From a virus: a stretch of DNA of 64,000 bases. Position numbers and translations under genes: made by a program. Below are positions 39,957 through 50,125 of this stretch, piece after piece; within the stretch, counting starts at the first letter, position 1, and each line of letters begins with the position of its first letter. The DNA is taken from the IMG/VR virus record IMGVR_UViG_3300028563_000021, positions 1-64,000 of that record, one strand, 5' to 3'. Under the pieces are notes generated by a model. The model had not been told where the DNA came from. It worked only from the letters and a program-made list of their open reading frames with translations, and did no database searches.

Positions 39957-41057
39957 TCAAACCCCCACGAGCGTACCTAACGCAAACGGCTGGCGAAGGA
40001 TGAAGCCAGACACACCCTGCGCCAATTTTTGCTTGTAGCTGGACAGGTCTGGAATAACAGGACCGGCGAACAATTTCGTATTGAAACTGCAAAAGCCGGA
40101 ATCCTGACCTTCCGCATCTGGGCACCACAATTGAACGGTTTCGCCGACGGCGTTGCCCTGTGGGTTCTGCGCAGTCACTGCGCCGTATTGGATGGCCGAA
40201 CCGATCTTCAGGTTCTTGTAGTTGTTTTTCAACAGCGCCATCACGTTCACGTTGAATGTGTTTGTCGCTGTCAAAGCGCCCTGGCTATGCGGCGACATGG
40301 CAAGAATGAAGTTCGAATCGACATCGATCATACCGGACGATTGGTTGATCAACTGATTCACCAACTGCTGAATGTCAGCGAAGATTTCGTTTGCCGTTGC
40401 ATTCGGCGCAGTGCCGTTCAGCCAAGCCACGCCGCCATTTGCTTTCGGAATTGGCGCGATCGCTGGATACAGATTCGGGTCGGTAAGCAGGCCGTAGTTT
40501 TGCAGACCTTGAATGCCCTTGAAGTAGGCCAAATTGCCGAACTTATTCAAACCGTTGACGGCAGCGGCCTTTTGTTCGGCGACGAAACCAATTTTCGCCA
40601 GGCCAGCGCGCGCGATTTCCAAATTCCCATACTCGACAACCGTCTGATACAAATACGGTTGACGTTCCGGGAAGACCATATTGATACCGGCGCGGCCATT
40701 GTTGTTGAAATCTCCGTAGCTGGAGACTTCATATGTTTGCTCTACTACCGGGAAGATCAACGTCGAATCGGTCCAAGTGCCTTTTTGCTTTTCACCGAAG
40801 AGTTCAGCGGCTTTGTTCGGAGCCTGCAAGACGCGCAGGATATCCGGGTCGGTGAAAAACGTCAGATACGCGGGGATACCGGAATTGGCGACGGTCACCA
40901 ATTGCGGCTGCGCATCCATCGCCAAGTCCATGTTTTTCTTCCACTCAGGGCGCGTGAAAATGTTCGCGCCGTTGAGATGTATACCCCATTCCTGCTCGCA
41001 GAAATTGATATACGCCTGTTGGTCGCTCGGCGACATGTCGTAAGCTAATTTAGCCAT
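39957..41057 (-). CDS. Major capsid protein (DUF2184-like)
   Basis: 366 residues. WGIHLNGANIFTRPEWKKNM, VEQTYEVSSYGDFNNNGRAG and FPERQPYLYQTVVEYGNLEI are the recognisable core of DUF2184 capsid proteins, which have the HK97 fold. Located after the decoration-like gene and before the terminator, as expected of a highly expressed head gene. Confidence 0.88.
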   Translation of the reverse strand: MAKLAYDMSPSDQQAYINFCEQEWGIHLNGANIFTRPEWKKNMDLAMDAQPQLVTVANSGIPAYLTFFTDPDILRVLQAPNKAAELFGEKQKGTWTDSTLIFPVVEQTYEVSSYGDFNNNGRAGINMVFPERQPYLYQTVVEYGNLEIARAGLAKIGFVAEQKAAAVNGLNKFGNLAYFKGIQGLQNYGLLTDPNLYPAIAPIPKANGGVAWLNGTAPNATANEIFADIQQLVNQLINQSSGMIDVDSNFILAMSPHSQGALTATNTFNVNVMALLKNNYKNLKIGSAIQYGAVTAQNPQGNAVGETVQLWCPDAEGQDSGFCSFNTKLFAGPVIPDLSSYKQKLAQGVSGFILRQPFALGTLVGV

Positions 41058-41095
41058 GATTCAAAAGTTCCTTTAGTTTGAGTTAATGGCTAGGA

Positions 41096-42295
41096 TTAGC
41101 CTAACAGCCAAGTAGAAATCTTTACGAGTTCGCCAGGCGCACCAATCGAGGCCGCCACCCATTTTGTTTCTGTGCCCACGTTGACGGTAAATGTTTGCGC
41201 ACCGATCGCGGTTTGATACTGATTGGTCCGATACGTGCCCGCGCCGCCAGTGCCGGTCAGGTTTGCGTTTTGCGCAGCCGTTGCGGTGATGTAGCAAGGC
41301 ACTGTCAGGCCGGAGCTATTGAGCGAGTCATTCAGTTGCCAGACGCCGGTCGAGCTGGAGTCAACAGTGAAGAACATCGCATTTGTCGCTGTGATCGTGC
41401 CAGCGGCAACCGCAGTAGCAGCCGGTGCGCTCAGCAGGTAGGTGCCAGCGGCCCCGCCAGTTGCCGACACGATGCCGGTGATGTAAGTGCCAGCGGTCAG
41501 CGATCCTGACGATGCGACGGCCAGGATATCGCCGACCGAGAAAACGCCAGTAGTGTTCCCGCCGGTCAGCGTCATGCAGCCGCCCGATGCGGTGATTGTG
41601 GTCGATGCCACAGTCTGCGAGATGCTGACGGTATAGACACCGACGCCGCCATTGGTGCCGCTGACGAAGCCGGTCACGGTCGTGTTCGCATCGACATAGC
41701 CGACCGTCGAAGAGCCGCCGGAAAGAACTTGTCCGACGCCGATGACCGTACCCGCAGCGATTGCGCTGACGGTCATGGTGGTGCCGCTGATGGCCGCCGT
41801 GCAGGACGGTGCAGTCGCAGGGATCGCCGCGCCGGTACTGGCCGATACGATCTTTGCCAGCGTGCCGCCAGTGCAAGAGCCGGAAGTCGGCGGCGTGCCG
41901 GTGACATTGAACGTCACTTGACCGGTTGCGTTGTTGGCATAAGCCTTATTGCCAATGGCCGAAGTCGTCGTCCCGGTATTGAGCGCCCAGAATCCGCCCT
42001 CGTTGAATAGCGTAACCGGCGAGCCTGGATACATCATCAGCGTGTCATCAGCCAAATATGTGGTGATGATACCCTGTTGATCGCGATGGACAAAACCGGT
42101 CGGCGCACCTTGGCCGGTATTGCTGACGGTGATATTCTGCGCATCGGCCCATGCGAACGCGCCAACGGCAACGCCATTTGGACCAGCGATGAACGCGCCT
42201 GCGCTGGCATTGACCGTAGCGCGCGGATTCGAATCGGCGAAATCACCGAGTACGGCAGGTGCCGCAACAACATTTACTTGACGGGGAAAGCCCAT
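41096..42295 (-). CDS. Head cement/decoration protein with large beta-insert
   Basis: 399 residues. The flanks (DQQGIITTYLADDTLMMYPG, SPVTLFNEGGFWAL, and GTETKWVAASIGAPGELVKI at the end) resemble Gp24-type capsid cement proteins, normally about half this length. The middle, residues about 170-340, is filled with three or more copies of the ISGTTMTV ... VGVYTVSISQTVA domain. Likely displays the inserts on the capsid surface. Confidence 0.7.
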   Translation of the reverse strand: MGFPRQVNVVAAPAVLGDFADSNPRATVNASAGAFIAGPNGVAVGAFAWADAQNITVSNTGQGAPTGFVHRDQQGIITTYLADDTLMMYPGSPVTLFNEGGFWALNTGTTTSAIGNKAYANNATGQVTFNVTGTPPTSGSCTGGTLAKIVSASTGAAIPATAPSCTAAISGTTMTVSAIAAGTVIGVGQVLSGGSSTVGYVDANTTVTGFVSGTNGGVGVYTVSISQTVASTTITASGGCMTLTGGNTTGVFSVGDILAVASSGSLTAGTYITGIVSATGGAAGTYLLSAPAATAVAAGTITATNAMFFTVDSSSTGVWQLNDSLNSSGLTVPCYITATAAQNANLTGTGGAGTYRTNQYQTAIGAQTFTVNVGTETKWVAASIGAPGELVKISTWLLG

Positions 42296-42329
42296 TTTAT
42301 TGCTCCTTGAATTTTGGTGTGGTGGTGAA

Positions 42330-44180
42330 TTAACGGCTCAAGCGGTTCGAGTCAGGGAAGCACTCGGTTACATCGCCGGATAACGCCGCATCGTTCGCCA
42401 CTACTTGCAAAGTGGCTTTCTGTGGCTTGGGTAAGTTGGTGAGAATTGATTTATAGGCATCGGAATGCATGCCCTTGGTATCGATGCCCTTGATCGTCAA
42501 GGCGGCTTTATAGACCGCTTCTGCGCTGTCGCAAGCGATGGCAATTTCACCGACAATCGGCTTGACGAATTTCAGCGCATCGGCGATGCCGTTCATGCGA
42601 TCGATTGTCTTTTGCTCGGCTTCTTTGGCGGCTTTGTCGCACGCCAATTTGATTGCCTTGTCCATTGCGGCCTTGTCCATTTTTTCCTCGTCGTCGTCAG
42701 CCGCAGCGGGCTTTTTGTTTTCCTGATTATTGGGGTTCGCATTCGCGGCGTTAGCGGTTTGCGCTGGCTCGTCGGCGGCGGTCGGTACGGCCACTGGTTT
42801 TGCCTTCAGCATGGCCTCGATTTCTGCGAGGTCTTCATCGCTAATCTTGCCGCGCAACTTGTCCATGATTCCAGCCATCTTTGGGTCAGGCTCGTCCTGA
42901 GCGACGTTGTCATCGTCTGGCTCGGCGCTGTCCAACTTGTCCAGCAATTTAACGATGTCGGCGAGATCGGTATCTTTCGCCAACAACGGCTTGATGGCCG
43001 CTACGATGCCGGGCTTCTTTTCAAGCCAGTTCTTGCGCTTGACGCCAGCGAGAATGGTATCGAGATTCGGCATTTGCGAATCCGTTGCCATCATTGGCTT
43101 CAGGACAGCCAACAAGGCTCCCTTGGCCATCACTGCTTTTTTGCTTAGGGATTTACCCATGTTGATTGCTCCATTGAGGTTGATTGAAACTACCTTTACA
43201 TTCGGCCCGGCCGAATCTCCTACTATAACGTCTGCTCCGCATCTCCCTTTTTCTACCAATGCGACGTGATTCGCCCGGATATTTCGCATGATTCCGTCGT
43301 ATTGAACGCCTTCATAGGTTCCCGGCGTCATGTCAGCGTTGTAGTAATAGGCGCATGAAATCTCTTGTTGCGCGCCGGTCTCAACGCCTTTGATTGCGTC
43401 CTGCGTCCAAATGACCAGGGAATTTTTCAGGTACGGGTGTTCGAAAACTGCGTCCGTCCCGGTTGCGCCGACGGTCGCCTTCGGCTGATGCGATTGCGCA
43501 TTGACCGGGATGTGCTCATTGAGCAATTGCACGTTGTTCCATGTCGGCACGGATTTCGCCAGCTCATCAGGATCGCGCAGTAGCATGTAAATGCGTTTCG
43601 GATCAAGTCCAAGCGCCTGCGCCTCAGGGATTTCCTCACCATAGTACGGGCAGACCATAGCTTTACTAATTGGCGTCAATTCCACGCGCATCCGGCCATC
43701 TTGATCGACGCTGCGCACTGATTGCCTGTCGAATGCCAGCGCATCCTTTGCTATCTGGCAGTCCTGCGCTGGCTTCTTGCCAAGCATCGTATCGACTACT
43801 TGGCGCACGCCTGGGTGCAGCGGCTCCGGCGGATTCTCAAGCGTCGCCCACTTGAACGCCGTATGCTCGGATTTATCCAACTTCGGCGTGAACTTGTGCA
43901 TGATTCGCATCTTGAACGTCAGGAAATCGACTTCTTTGCCGCTGTCGTCTTTGCTGGATGTGTCGGCTATTTTTTCGAGTTGGCCGTATGGAAGAGCGCC
44001 GATTTCCTCGCGAGTCTCGCGCTTGGCCGTTTGCTCTGGAGTTTCGCCATCGTCGGCGCGGCCTCCTGGCAAATCCCATTCTCCTGGATGATTGGACGAT
44101 GGCGAACGCAGCAGAAACAGGCACTCATCTTGCGGCGTGATCAATGCAATGCCAGCGCCCTTAATCTTTTCGTCTGCCAC
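42330..44180 (-). CDS. NUDIX hydrolase - DUF2213 prohead protease - scaffold fusion
   Basis: 616 residues. Residues 1-135 are a NUDIX domain with an intact box at 40-62 ([20 protein letters not shown] then IGA). Residues 145-330 match DUF2213-type capsid maturation proteases ([20 protein letters not shown] ... [20 protein letters not shown]). The remainder is a charged helical scaffold. Protease and scaffold would assemble and mature the procapsid; an active NUDIX domain fused to them is unusual and would be cut off or packaged. Confidence 0.85.
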   Translation of the reverse strand: MADEKIKGAGIALITPQDECLFLLRSPSSNHPGEWDLPGGRADDGETPEQTAKRETREEIGALPYGQLEKIADTSSKDDSGKEVDFLTFKMRIMHKFTPKLDKSEHTAFKWATLENPPEPLHPGVRQVVDTMLGKKPAQDCQIAKDALAFDRQSVRSVDQDGRMRVELTPISKAMVCPYYGEEIPEAQALGLDPKRIYMLLRDPDELAKSVPTWNNVQLLNEHIPVNAQSHQPKATVGATGTDAVFEHPYLKNSLVIWTQDAIKGVETGAQQEISCAYYYNADMTPGTYEGVQYDGIMRNIRANHVALVEKGRCGADVIVGDSAGPNVKVVSINLNGAINMGKSLSKKAVMAKGALLAVLKPMMATDSQMPNLDTILAGVKRKNWLEKKPGIVAAIKPLLAKDTDLADIVKLLDKLDSAEPDDDNVAQDEPDPKMAGIMDKLRGKISDEDLAEIEAMLKAKPVAVPTAADEPAQTANAANANPNNQENKKPAAADDDEEKMDKAAMDKAIKLACDKAAKEAEQKTIDRMNGIADALKFVKPIVGEIAIACDSAEAVYKAALTIKGIDTKGMHSDAYKSILTNLPKPQKATLQVVANDAALSGDVTECFPDSNRLSR

Positions 44181-44205
44181 GATGAATTCATTTCTCCGTT
44201 AAAAA

Positions 44206-45069
44206 TTATGCTTCTGATTTTAAAAATGAAAGAATGGAACGAGACATGCATCTGCAATTTATTTCTGAACCGGGAAATACAAATTTCTGATCCACTTCAG
44301 ACCACATGCCCTCATCAATTTTATATGTCTTCCCGTTCCATGCTAAGTGCTCTGGACGTGGTTCTTTACCGCCTCCAGAGTGCATCCACTTTGCCTCTGT
44401 GATGCCAAGTTCGCGCTGCCGCACTATCGTCAGATTTGCGGTCAACTTGTTATTCTGATCCCCGGAAATTAGTGCCGCACGTCGCCGCGTAATGCCATAC
44501 CGCTTTTGCAGTTCCGCAGTTAATGTGCCGAGATCGCGCCCGGCGGAGACAGACCGCATAACAAGCCCCTGCACATCCGATAGATGCTCGCTCGCGATGT
44601 TTTTTATTAGCCCGACGTTCTCGCCAATCGTCGCTTGAAGCACGTCATTCATTTTCGCGGTCATCTTGAACTCGACCGTCATGCCTGATTTTTTCAGCGC
44701 CGCGCGCAACCCGGCGTCCGTGCGCTGGGCCGCCGTTTTTGCGAAGTGCTTCGCCATTTCTTCGGCACCATCGTCAAAGCGCTTCTGCCAAATCTTCGAC
44801 AGCTTACGCATGACGTTTTGCATCACGCGCGCCGGGCTTCCGGTTTGCTGGATCGCCGCCGCTATTTCCTCGGATACCGTTTTTGATGCCTCGTCGCCGA
44901 TATCAGTGTCGTGCGCCATTTCTGGATTGTTAGCCCGATATGCCGCCTTCACCCACCATGAAACAGATCGATTCATCGCATCGATCATCGCATCCAGTTT
45001 CTTTTGATACGCGACCTCAATCCCGGCATTCGGATGAACCGGCCGGATAGTCTTCGCCTTGGCCTTCAT
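44206..45069 (-). CDS. MuF-like minor head protein
   Basis: 287 residues. The C-terminal third contains KYGITRRRAALISGDQNNKL-type sequence and the MuF core HSGGGKEPRPEHLAWNGKTY ... FPGSEINCRCMSRSIL with conserved cysteines. MuF proteins sit on the portal and enter the head. Expected next to the portal; here one repeat-rich gene intervenes. Confidence 0.88.
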   Translation of the reverse strand: MKAKAKTIRPVHPNAGIEVAYQKKLDAMIDAMNRSVSWWVKAAYRANNPEMAHDTDIGDEASKTVSEEIAAAIQQTGSPARVMQNVMRKLSKIWQKRFDDGAEEMAKHFAKTAAQRTDAGLRAALKKSGMTVEFKMTAKMNDVLQATIGENVGLIKNIASEHLSDVQGLVMRSVSAGRDLGTLTAELQKRYGITRRRAALISGDQNNKLTANLTIVRQRELGITEAKWMHSGGGKEPRPEHLAWNGKTYKIDEGMWSEVDQKFVFPGSEINCRCMSRSILSFLKSEA

Positions 45070-45072
45070 TAT

Positions 45073-46560
45073 TTACGACGGCAGGCTTCCGTCCAATTGC
45101 ATATTCGATTGGAACGACGTGAGCGCCGATGTGTTGTGCATCGAGACATTCACGTAGGAATATGCAAGGCCGTCATTTACCGACAAGCTGCCAGCAACAG
45201 CGGTACCAGATGCCGTAACGGATACGGTTGCATTGGTGCCGACCGGCTGCGCGCCGAGCGGGTCGCTGAATCGCTGAATGCCGACCGTGCAATTCTGCGT
45301 GACAGCAAACGCTAAAATGAGATTCGACAGGTCTTTGATGTAAAAGATTCCGCTGTTCCACGTTTTCCCGGCGATCAGCGCATTTGGGAACCCGGTCGGA
45401 GTTTGAATTCGCACCGGATTGTTGACCGGCGAATAAACTGGCAGCGTGAATGGCGATGTCACAGGCTGATTCAGCGCTGCCATTTGCGCCGCGCTGACAG
45501 CGGCGGCCTGGTCGGTCGTCAATGCATACAGTTGCGCTTGCGACATAACCGCGAAAGCTGGTGCCGGAATGCTTGCGACTTGCGCGGTCGTCAATGATGC
45601 GACTTGTCCAGTTGTCAGTGCCTGAAACTGCGCCGATGTCACGCCCTGAATTTGCGACGTGGTGACCGCCTGCAATTGCGCGGTAGTGATCGCCGCAATG
45701 GTCGCTGGCGTGTGACCCTGGGCAATCTGCGCAGACGTGAACGCTTGAATCTGGCTTGTCGTCAGCGCGGCGATGTCGGCGGTATTGATGGCCGAAATTT
45801 GCAATGGTTGCAGCGCGGCGATTTGCGATGTCGTCAGCGATACAGCCTGCGCAGTCGTTAATGCCTGCACTGCGGCCGCGCTCAATCCGAGTGCCGTTTG
45901 CTTTGTCGTTAGCGTCGATAGTTGCGACGTGGACAGCGCTACAATCTCAGCGGTTTGCAGCGCCAGCAATGCGGCAATCGGCAGCGCCACGGTTTGCGAG
46001 GTGCTAAGCGCAGCGACCTGTGCCGTCGTCAATCCTGCGGTGTTGTTGCCAAGCTGCGCGACCTGTGACGTGGTGAGTGCCGCCGTATCGGCCGTTGTGA
46101 GTGCGCCGACCTGGGCGGCGGTCAGCCATGTCATGTTCGCCGCCGGAATCGCAACGGTTTGCGCGGTCGTCAACAGCGCCAGATTTGCGGTTGTGATCGA
46201 GTGCATCTCGTCCGACGTCAATCCGCCAACTTGGCCGGTTGTCATTGCGCTGAATTGCGCGGTTGTGATCGCGGCCACGCCAGGCGGCGCGAATGCGCCA
46301 ATTTGCGAAGATGTGAGATGCGAAAACTGGCTTGTGGTCAACGCAGCAACCTGCGCACTCGATAGTTGATAGACGTCGACCGTTGGCATCACTGCAAGCG
46401 TGGCCGTTGCGAATGCCGACATTTGCGCCGTCGTCAATCCACTGACCTGATTTGTCGCCAGCCCGAGGATATCGGCAGTTGTGGCCGCCGCAATCTGCGC
46501 AGTGGTCAATGCGCCCACTTGGGCGGTTGTTAGCGGCGGCGGTCCGGCGAAGAGCGTCAT
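45073..46560 (-). CDS. LTTAQ-repeat fibrous protein
   Basis: 495 residues. Residues 8-385 consist of about 40 degenerate 8-10-residue units with consensus LTTAQVAAL (variants LTTSQIQAF, ITTAQFSAM, LSTS). The last 110 residues are a beta-rich cap (VRIQTPTGFPNALIAGKTWN ... NVSMHNTSALTSFQSNMQLD). The regular spacing suggests a helical solenoid or long stalk. Lying between portal and MuF it is probably a head or neck fibre. Family unknown to me. Confidence 0.7.
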   Translation of the reverse strand: MTLFAGPPPLTTAQVGALTTAQIAAATTADILGLATNQVSGLTTAQMSAFATATLAVMPTVDVYQLSSAQVAALTTSQFSHLTSSQIGAFAPPGVAAITTAQFSAMTTGQVGGLTSDEMHSITTANLALLTTAQTVAIPAANMTWLTAAQVGALTTADTAALTTSQVAQLGNNTAGLTTAQVAALSTSQTVALPIAALLALQTAEIVALSTSQLSTLTTKQTALGLSAAAVQALTTAQAVSLTTSQIAALQPLQISAINTADIAALTTSQIQAFTSAQIAQGHTPATIAAITTAQLQAVTTSQIQGVTSAQFQALTTGQVASLTTAQVASIPAPAFAVMSQAQLYALTTDQAAAVSAAQMAALNQPVTSPFTLPVYSPVNNPVRIQTPTGFPNALIAGKTWNSGIFYIKDLSNLILAFAVTQNCTVGIQRFSDPLGAQPVGTNATVSVTASGTAVAGSLSVNDGLAYSYVNVSMHNTSALTSFQSNMQLDGSLPS

Positions 46561-46574
46561 GTCAATTTGTCCTG

Positions 46575-48122
46575 TTATTCACTGCCAATATTTTCACTAA
46601 AATCATTCATCCCCGGCTCTTTGCCAGGCGCTTCCGGCGGATCAATGACCGCGTTCAGATCGATCCCAGAATAAGGCGATTCTTCCTCGTTGGCGAGCTT
46701 CTTGCGCACCTCTTCTTGCGACAAAATTCCGGCGTCAAGGTGCGCGATATCAGTCTCAGCCTCGGTTTTGCGGATATCAGCCAATTCTTTCTGCGTTACG
46801 ACCTTCAACTGATTCCATGTAAATCCGATATCCGGGTCAATTTCGCCGAATAGCGACAACTGGACGATGTTCAGAATCTTCGATAGTGCGGGCGTGTAAA
46901 TCTCCTGGTTCGCCGAGATGGTGTCCTGGAACACTTCGATTTCACCTTGCGATGACGGATTGAGTCCGGCTGGGGTGATCCCGGTCAGATATACCACTGG
47001 CAAGCCGCTGGGCGAACACATTTGTTCTTGTGCTTGCGCCTGAAGCTTATCAAGTCCGGCAATGTTCGCTGAGACGTTGGAGAAATCTTCTTTTTCCTTT
47101 TCAATCATGTTCAGGCCATGATTGTCGCGCGCCGCGTTGAATAGCGCCGCGCGATTGTATAGTTGCTCTGCGCCGCCCGCATTCAGCAGCGATCCGAAAT
47201 CAGTCGCCAACACCCATACGGTAAAGGAATGCACCAAATCCGAAACGCTCTGCCGAGTGCGTAGCCAGTTATCGACATACGGCTTCATCATCTGCAAAAG
47301 CGACAGCCCGGCGAATGCGTATGCTGGCTTCAATATGTCAGGCAATGGCCGCGTGATGATGGTTATCAAGCGCGAGCTATGAATCTCCTTGCCCATTACA
47401 AACCACGAAGTCGGCTTGTAAAATGTCTTGTCTAACGGATCGTCGGCATTGTACCGATTCGGGTAGCTCCAGATCGGCTCGATATTCGCCAAGCGCTTGA
47501 GCGCCCCTTTGCCGATCTTTTCAGGCTCCTCTACTAAATCTGTCCTCAGCTCTTCCGGGTCGATGTCATCCGATTCTAGGCCAACGTCGATGAAAATCTG
47601 ACTGCGCCCAAAAAATCCATCTTGCTCGATCGCCTTGCGAAAAACGGCTTGCACATTCAGGCGCTTGAATTCCGCGTCGATTGCCTTGATCTTCTCGGAC
47701 TTGTCGCTGTCGCCAACTGCCTGGAATTTGATCCACTTGCGCGTCATCTCGCGCGCGAATATTTCCGCAGGACGGCGGAACTCTGGAATCTGCGACCAAT
47801 TCGCTAAAACCGTGAAACCGGGGAATGCATAGCCTTCGTTGAATGCGCTGTTGATATTCGCGAGCAGCCCATTATTGAACGCTGCGCCACTATCGAACCC
47901 AGCATCCATTGCAATCCGCTTGCCGGTCAATTTTCCTGGCAAAACGCCTTTGGGCGGCTCGTAGGCGGCAAAGTAGTCGCTCGACATTTTCCTTGCATGG
48001 CGCGTCGATGGCCGGTTGCGCATCGTCGAAACCGCTTCATTCGATATGTGCATCGCGCTCTTCGGTGTCTCCGCAGGCTTGGACGCTGCCATCTTCGCCA
48101 TTTTCTTCTGTTTGCGGTTCAC
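46575..48122 (-). CDS. Portal protein (DUF1073-like)
   Basis: 515 residues. FRRPAEIFAREMTRKWIKFQ, IIKPAYAFAGLSLLQMM-like PDILKPAYAFAGLSLLQMMK and VVYLTGITPAGLNPSSQGEI are hallmarks of DUF1073 portals. Forms the dodecameric DNA gate at one capsid vertex. Overlaps the terminase stop by ATGA. Confidence 0.9.
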   Translation of the reverse strand: MNRKQKKMAKMAASKPAETPKSAMHISNEAVSTMRNRPSTRHARKMSSDYFAAYEPPKGVLPGKLTGKRIAMDAGFDSGAAFNNGLLANINSAFNEGYAFPGFTVLANWSQIPEFRRPAEIFAREMTRKWIKFQAVGDSDKSEKIKAIDAEFKRLNVQAVFRKAIEQDGFFGRSQIFIDVGLESDDIDPEELRTDLVEEPEKIGKGALKRLANIEPIWSYPNRYNADDPLDKTFYKPTSWFVMGKEIHSSRLITIITRPLPDILKPAYAFAGLSLLQMMKPYVDNWLRTRQSVSDLVHSFTVWVLATDFGSLLNAGGAEQLYNRAALFNAARDNHGLNMIEKEKEDFSNVSANIAGLDKLQAQAQEQMCSPSGLPVVYLTGITPAGLNPSSQGEIEVFQDTISANQEIYTPALSKILNIVQLSLFGEIDPDIGFTWNQLKVVTQKELADIRKTEAETDIAHLDAGILSQEEVRKKLANEEESPYSGIDLNAVIDPPEAPGKEPGMNDFSENIGSE

Positions 48123-49546
48123 CGTGTTCTGCCCATTCTCGTAAATTCGTTAAGTGCGTCCTGGTTGATCTTCATCGGTGCGACGCCTGGTGCGAACGCC
48201 ATGATAAAAGCATCGGCTAAATTTGGCGACGGCACATCGCGCTTAGCCAAATCCTTTTTTGCCTCAACTTTTACCTTGCCGTTGCTGTCGAAATCGCGCT
48301 TGGGCGTCGATAGCTCGTCGATCAAATCATTCAAGTGCGGCAAATTGCCGTCAATGCTGATTAATTCGTCGTCGTCAAACTGTTCGCCGTTATGTACAGC
48401 GTTGTATGTGTTGCGGAATCGATCAGCAACCAGCCACCAGGCCTGCGCCTTGATGTTCAGGAAATGGTCTTTGTTCTTGATCTTCGGCAGGTAATCGCTT
48501 TCGGGCCGGAATACCGCGCCGCCCGCGTTGAACTTTTGATGCTGAATGCGTCCGTCGATAATCGTTTCGTTCAACTCGGTGAACTTCGCCCCGGCGCTGG
48601 CTCCGACTCCAATCGAATCGTATGTGACTGCCGCGCCAACCTCGCGCGCCGCTTTCCATACTCGCGTGCAGGACTTCAACAACTCGTCTTCCTGGCCTTT
48701 CCAGAGATCAGCCCCGCGCGCCGCCCAGCCATGCACATAGACCATAGCGCACTTGTCCGCGCCGGAATCGGCAATGTCAAATCCGATCCGCTTGCTGCCG
48801 GACACCTCGCGCTTCAACTTCTTGTCTGCGTCGACCGCCGCCAAAATCCACGAACGCTTGATGATCGCGCTGTCGTCATTGGTTTTCGGCTCGCCCTCGT
48901 AGACGTGCAGGTATTCGTCGTAATCCTTGATTTTCGCGGCATCGATGAGTTGCCGCATCGTGTCCGACAAAAACTGATTTTCGTCATAATTGATCTTGCG
49001 AATCAACGTATTGGGCGGCGGATTTTTGACAAACTGCCGATAAACGAAATCAGTCACCAGTCGCGGATTGAAGATGATCCAAACCTGCGAGCCTTCTTTG
49101 CGAATGGTCGGCTCCAGCACCTTCCATTGCTCTTCGGTGAGGTTGTGAGCCTCTTCGATCCAAAGGATATCGATCCCCTCCAACGACTTGATTTCGTCGA
49201 TGGACCGCCACAGCCCGTAAAACAAGAATTCGCTTTCGGTGTTGCGCTCGATGATCTTGTTGTCCAAAATGCGAAAGCGATCGCCTAGCTTGTACCGCTC
49301 AATTTGCAACTTCAGCAGCGTATAGACCGATTCTTCAATCTTATTCTGAAACTGCCGCACGCACAGGATGCGCAATTTGCGTTTGCTGGAAAGATGAACC
49401 GCCCTACCTGCTGCATCCCAGGACTTGCTTGATGACCGCCCGCCGTATGGCACGCGGTTGCGAATCTTCTCGCCATCTGGGGTGCGCCACGTGGTCCAGA
49501 ACTCCTTAAGCGCTGGATTCGGAGACGGCTTGTCAGTCGTCCCCAT
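48119..49546 (-). CDS. Terminase large subunit (PBSX/Terminase_3 type)
   Basis: 475 residues. ATPase: Walker A-like GGRSSSKS (35-42) and Walker B with IDILWIEEAH (near 124-133). Nuclease: FDIADSGADKCAMV, DSIGVGASAGAKF and the late PSPNLADAFIMAFA, whose aspartates coordinate metal. The motor and nuclease of DNA packaging. Family usually packages from pac or cos; the mode is not visible here. Confidence 0.92.
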   Translation of the reverse strand: MGTTDKPSPNPALKEFWTTWRTPDGEKIRNRVPYGGRSSSKSWDAAGRAVHLSSKRKLRILCVRQFQNKIEESVYTLLKLQIERYKLGDRFRILDNKIIERNTESEFLFYGLWRSIDEIKSLEGIDILWIEEAHNLTEEQWKVLEPTIRKEGSQVWIIFNPRLVTDFVYRQFVKNPPPNTLIRKINYDENQFLSDTMRQLIDAAKIKDYDEYLHVYEGEPKTNDDSAIIKRSWILAAVDADKKLKREVSGSKRIGFDIADSGADKCAMVYVHGWAARGADLWKGQEDELLKSCTRVWKAAREVGAAVTYDSIGVGASAGAKFTELNETIIDGRIQHQKFNAGGAVFRPESDYLPKIKNKDHFLNIKAQAWWLVADRFRNTYNAVHNGEQFDDDELISIDGNLPHLNDLIDELSTPKRDFDSNGKVKVEAKKDLAKRDVPSPNLADAFIMAFAPGVAPMKINQDALNEFTRMGRTR

Positions 49547-50051
49547 AGAATGAATCTAGGCCGGATTCGACAAGACCCTTTTCCGGTTTTGCCATGTCCT
49601 TGTTGGCGTTCAGCAGGTTTAGACCGATTTTCGAGCTTTCGTTTGCCACTTGCGAGAGCGCCATCACAGTCTTCATGTAGCCTGCTGTGGACTCTGGGTC
49701 GGCATCATCAATCTTTTGGACTTGTTCATTTGCGATCGCCTGGCATCGATGCGCCGTCATCAATCCTAACTTCCCGGCGCTTGCGGCATGTATTGACATA
49801 GCGCGCAATTCATCAACAAGACTTGTTGCGATTACCTGTTGCGCAACAGGGAGAGATTTAAGCGCCGATTCGGCTGCAAGTATTTGATTAGCAACATTTT
49901 TTACTGTTGCGATTTGTTGCGAAAACTTGCGAGTAATGGCCGCGCGGTTAATGCCGTACTTTCGAGCAAGGTCAGCGGCTTTTTCACCCGCAATGAGTCT
50001 CGCCCCGATATCTTCCCACTGCTTATCGGTTAATGATGACTTGCGGCCCAT
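49533..50051 (-). CDS. Terminase small subunit-like DNA-binding protein
   Basis: 172 residues. N-terminal helix-turn-helix (DIGARLIAGEKAADLARKYG INRAAITRKF, shown in two parts) followed by long helices for oligomerisation. Start ATG 50051 overlaps nothing upstream; the stop lies inside the large subunit start. Recognises the packaging site. Preceded by a strong terminator, so transcription of the late operon probably begins between 50155 and the gene or reads from upstream. Confidence 0.7.
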   Translation of the reverse strand: MGRKSSLTDKQWEDIGARLIAGEKAADLARKYGINRAAITRKFSQQIATVKNVANQILAAESALKSLPVAQQVIATSLVDELRAMSIHAASAGKLGLMTAHRCQAIANEQVQKIDDADPESTAGYMKTVMALSQVANESSKIGLNLLNANKDMAKPEKGLVESGLDSFYGDD

Positions 50052-50125
50052 TTACTTCTTCGTGGGGAGCCATTGCCCCCAAATGATCATCCACATTGAA
50101 AGTGCTGACATGGCGTACCTCAAAT

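Noticed and set aside
40029-41048. Long open frame (339 codons) on the plus strand opposite the major capsid gene
   Set aside because: It mirrors a strongly supported capsid gene, lacks a ribosome site and has an arginine/isoleucine-rich shadow composition.
45403-46369. Several open plus-strand frames opposite the LTTAQ gene, rich in C, V and A
   Set aside because: They are antisense images of a regular repeat, which keeps all frames open; no start context.
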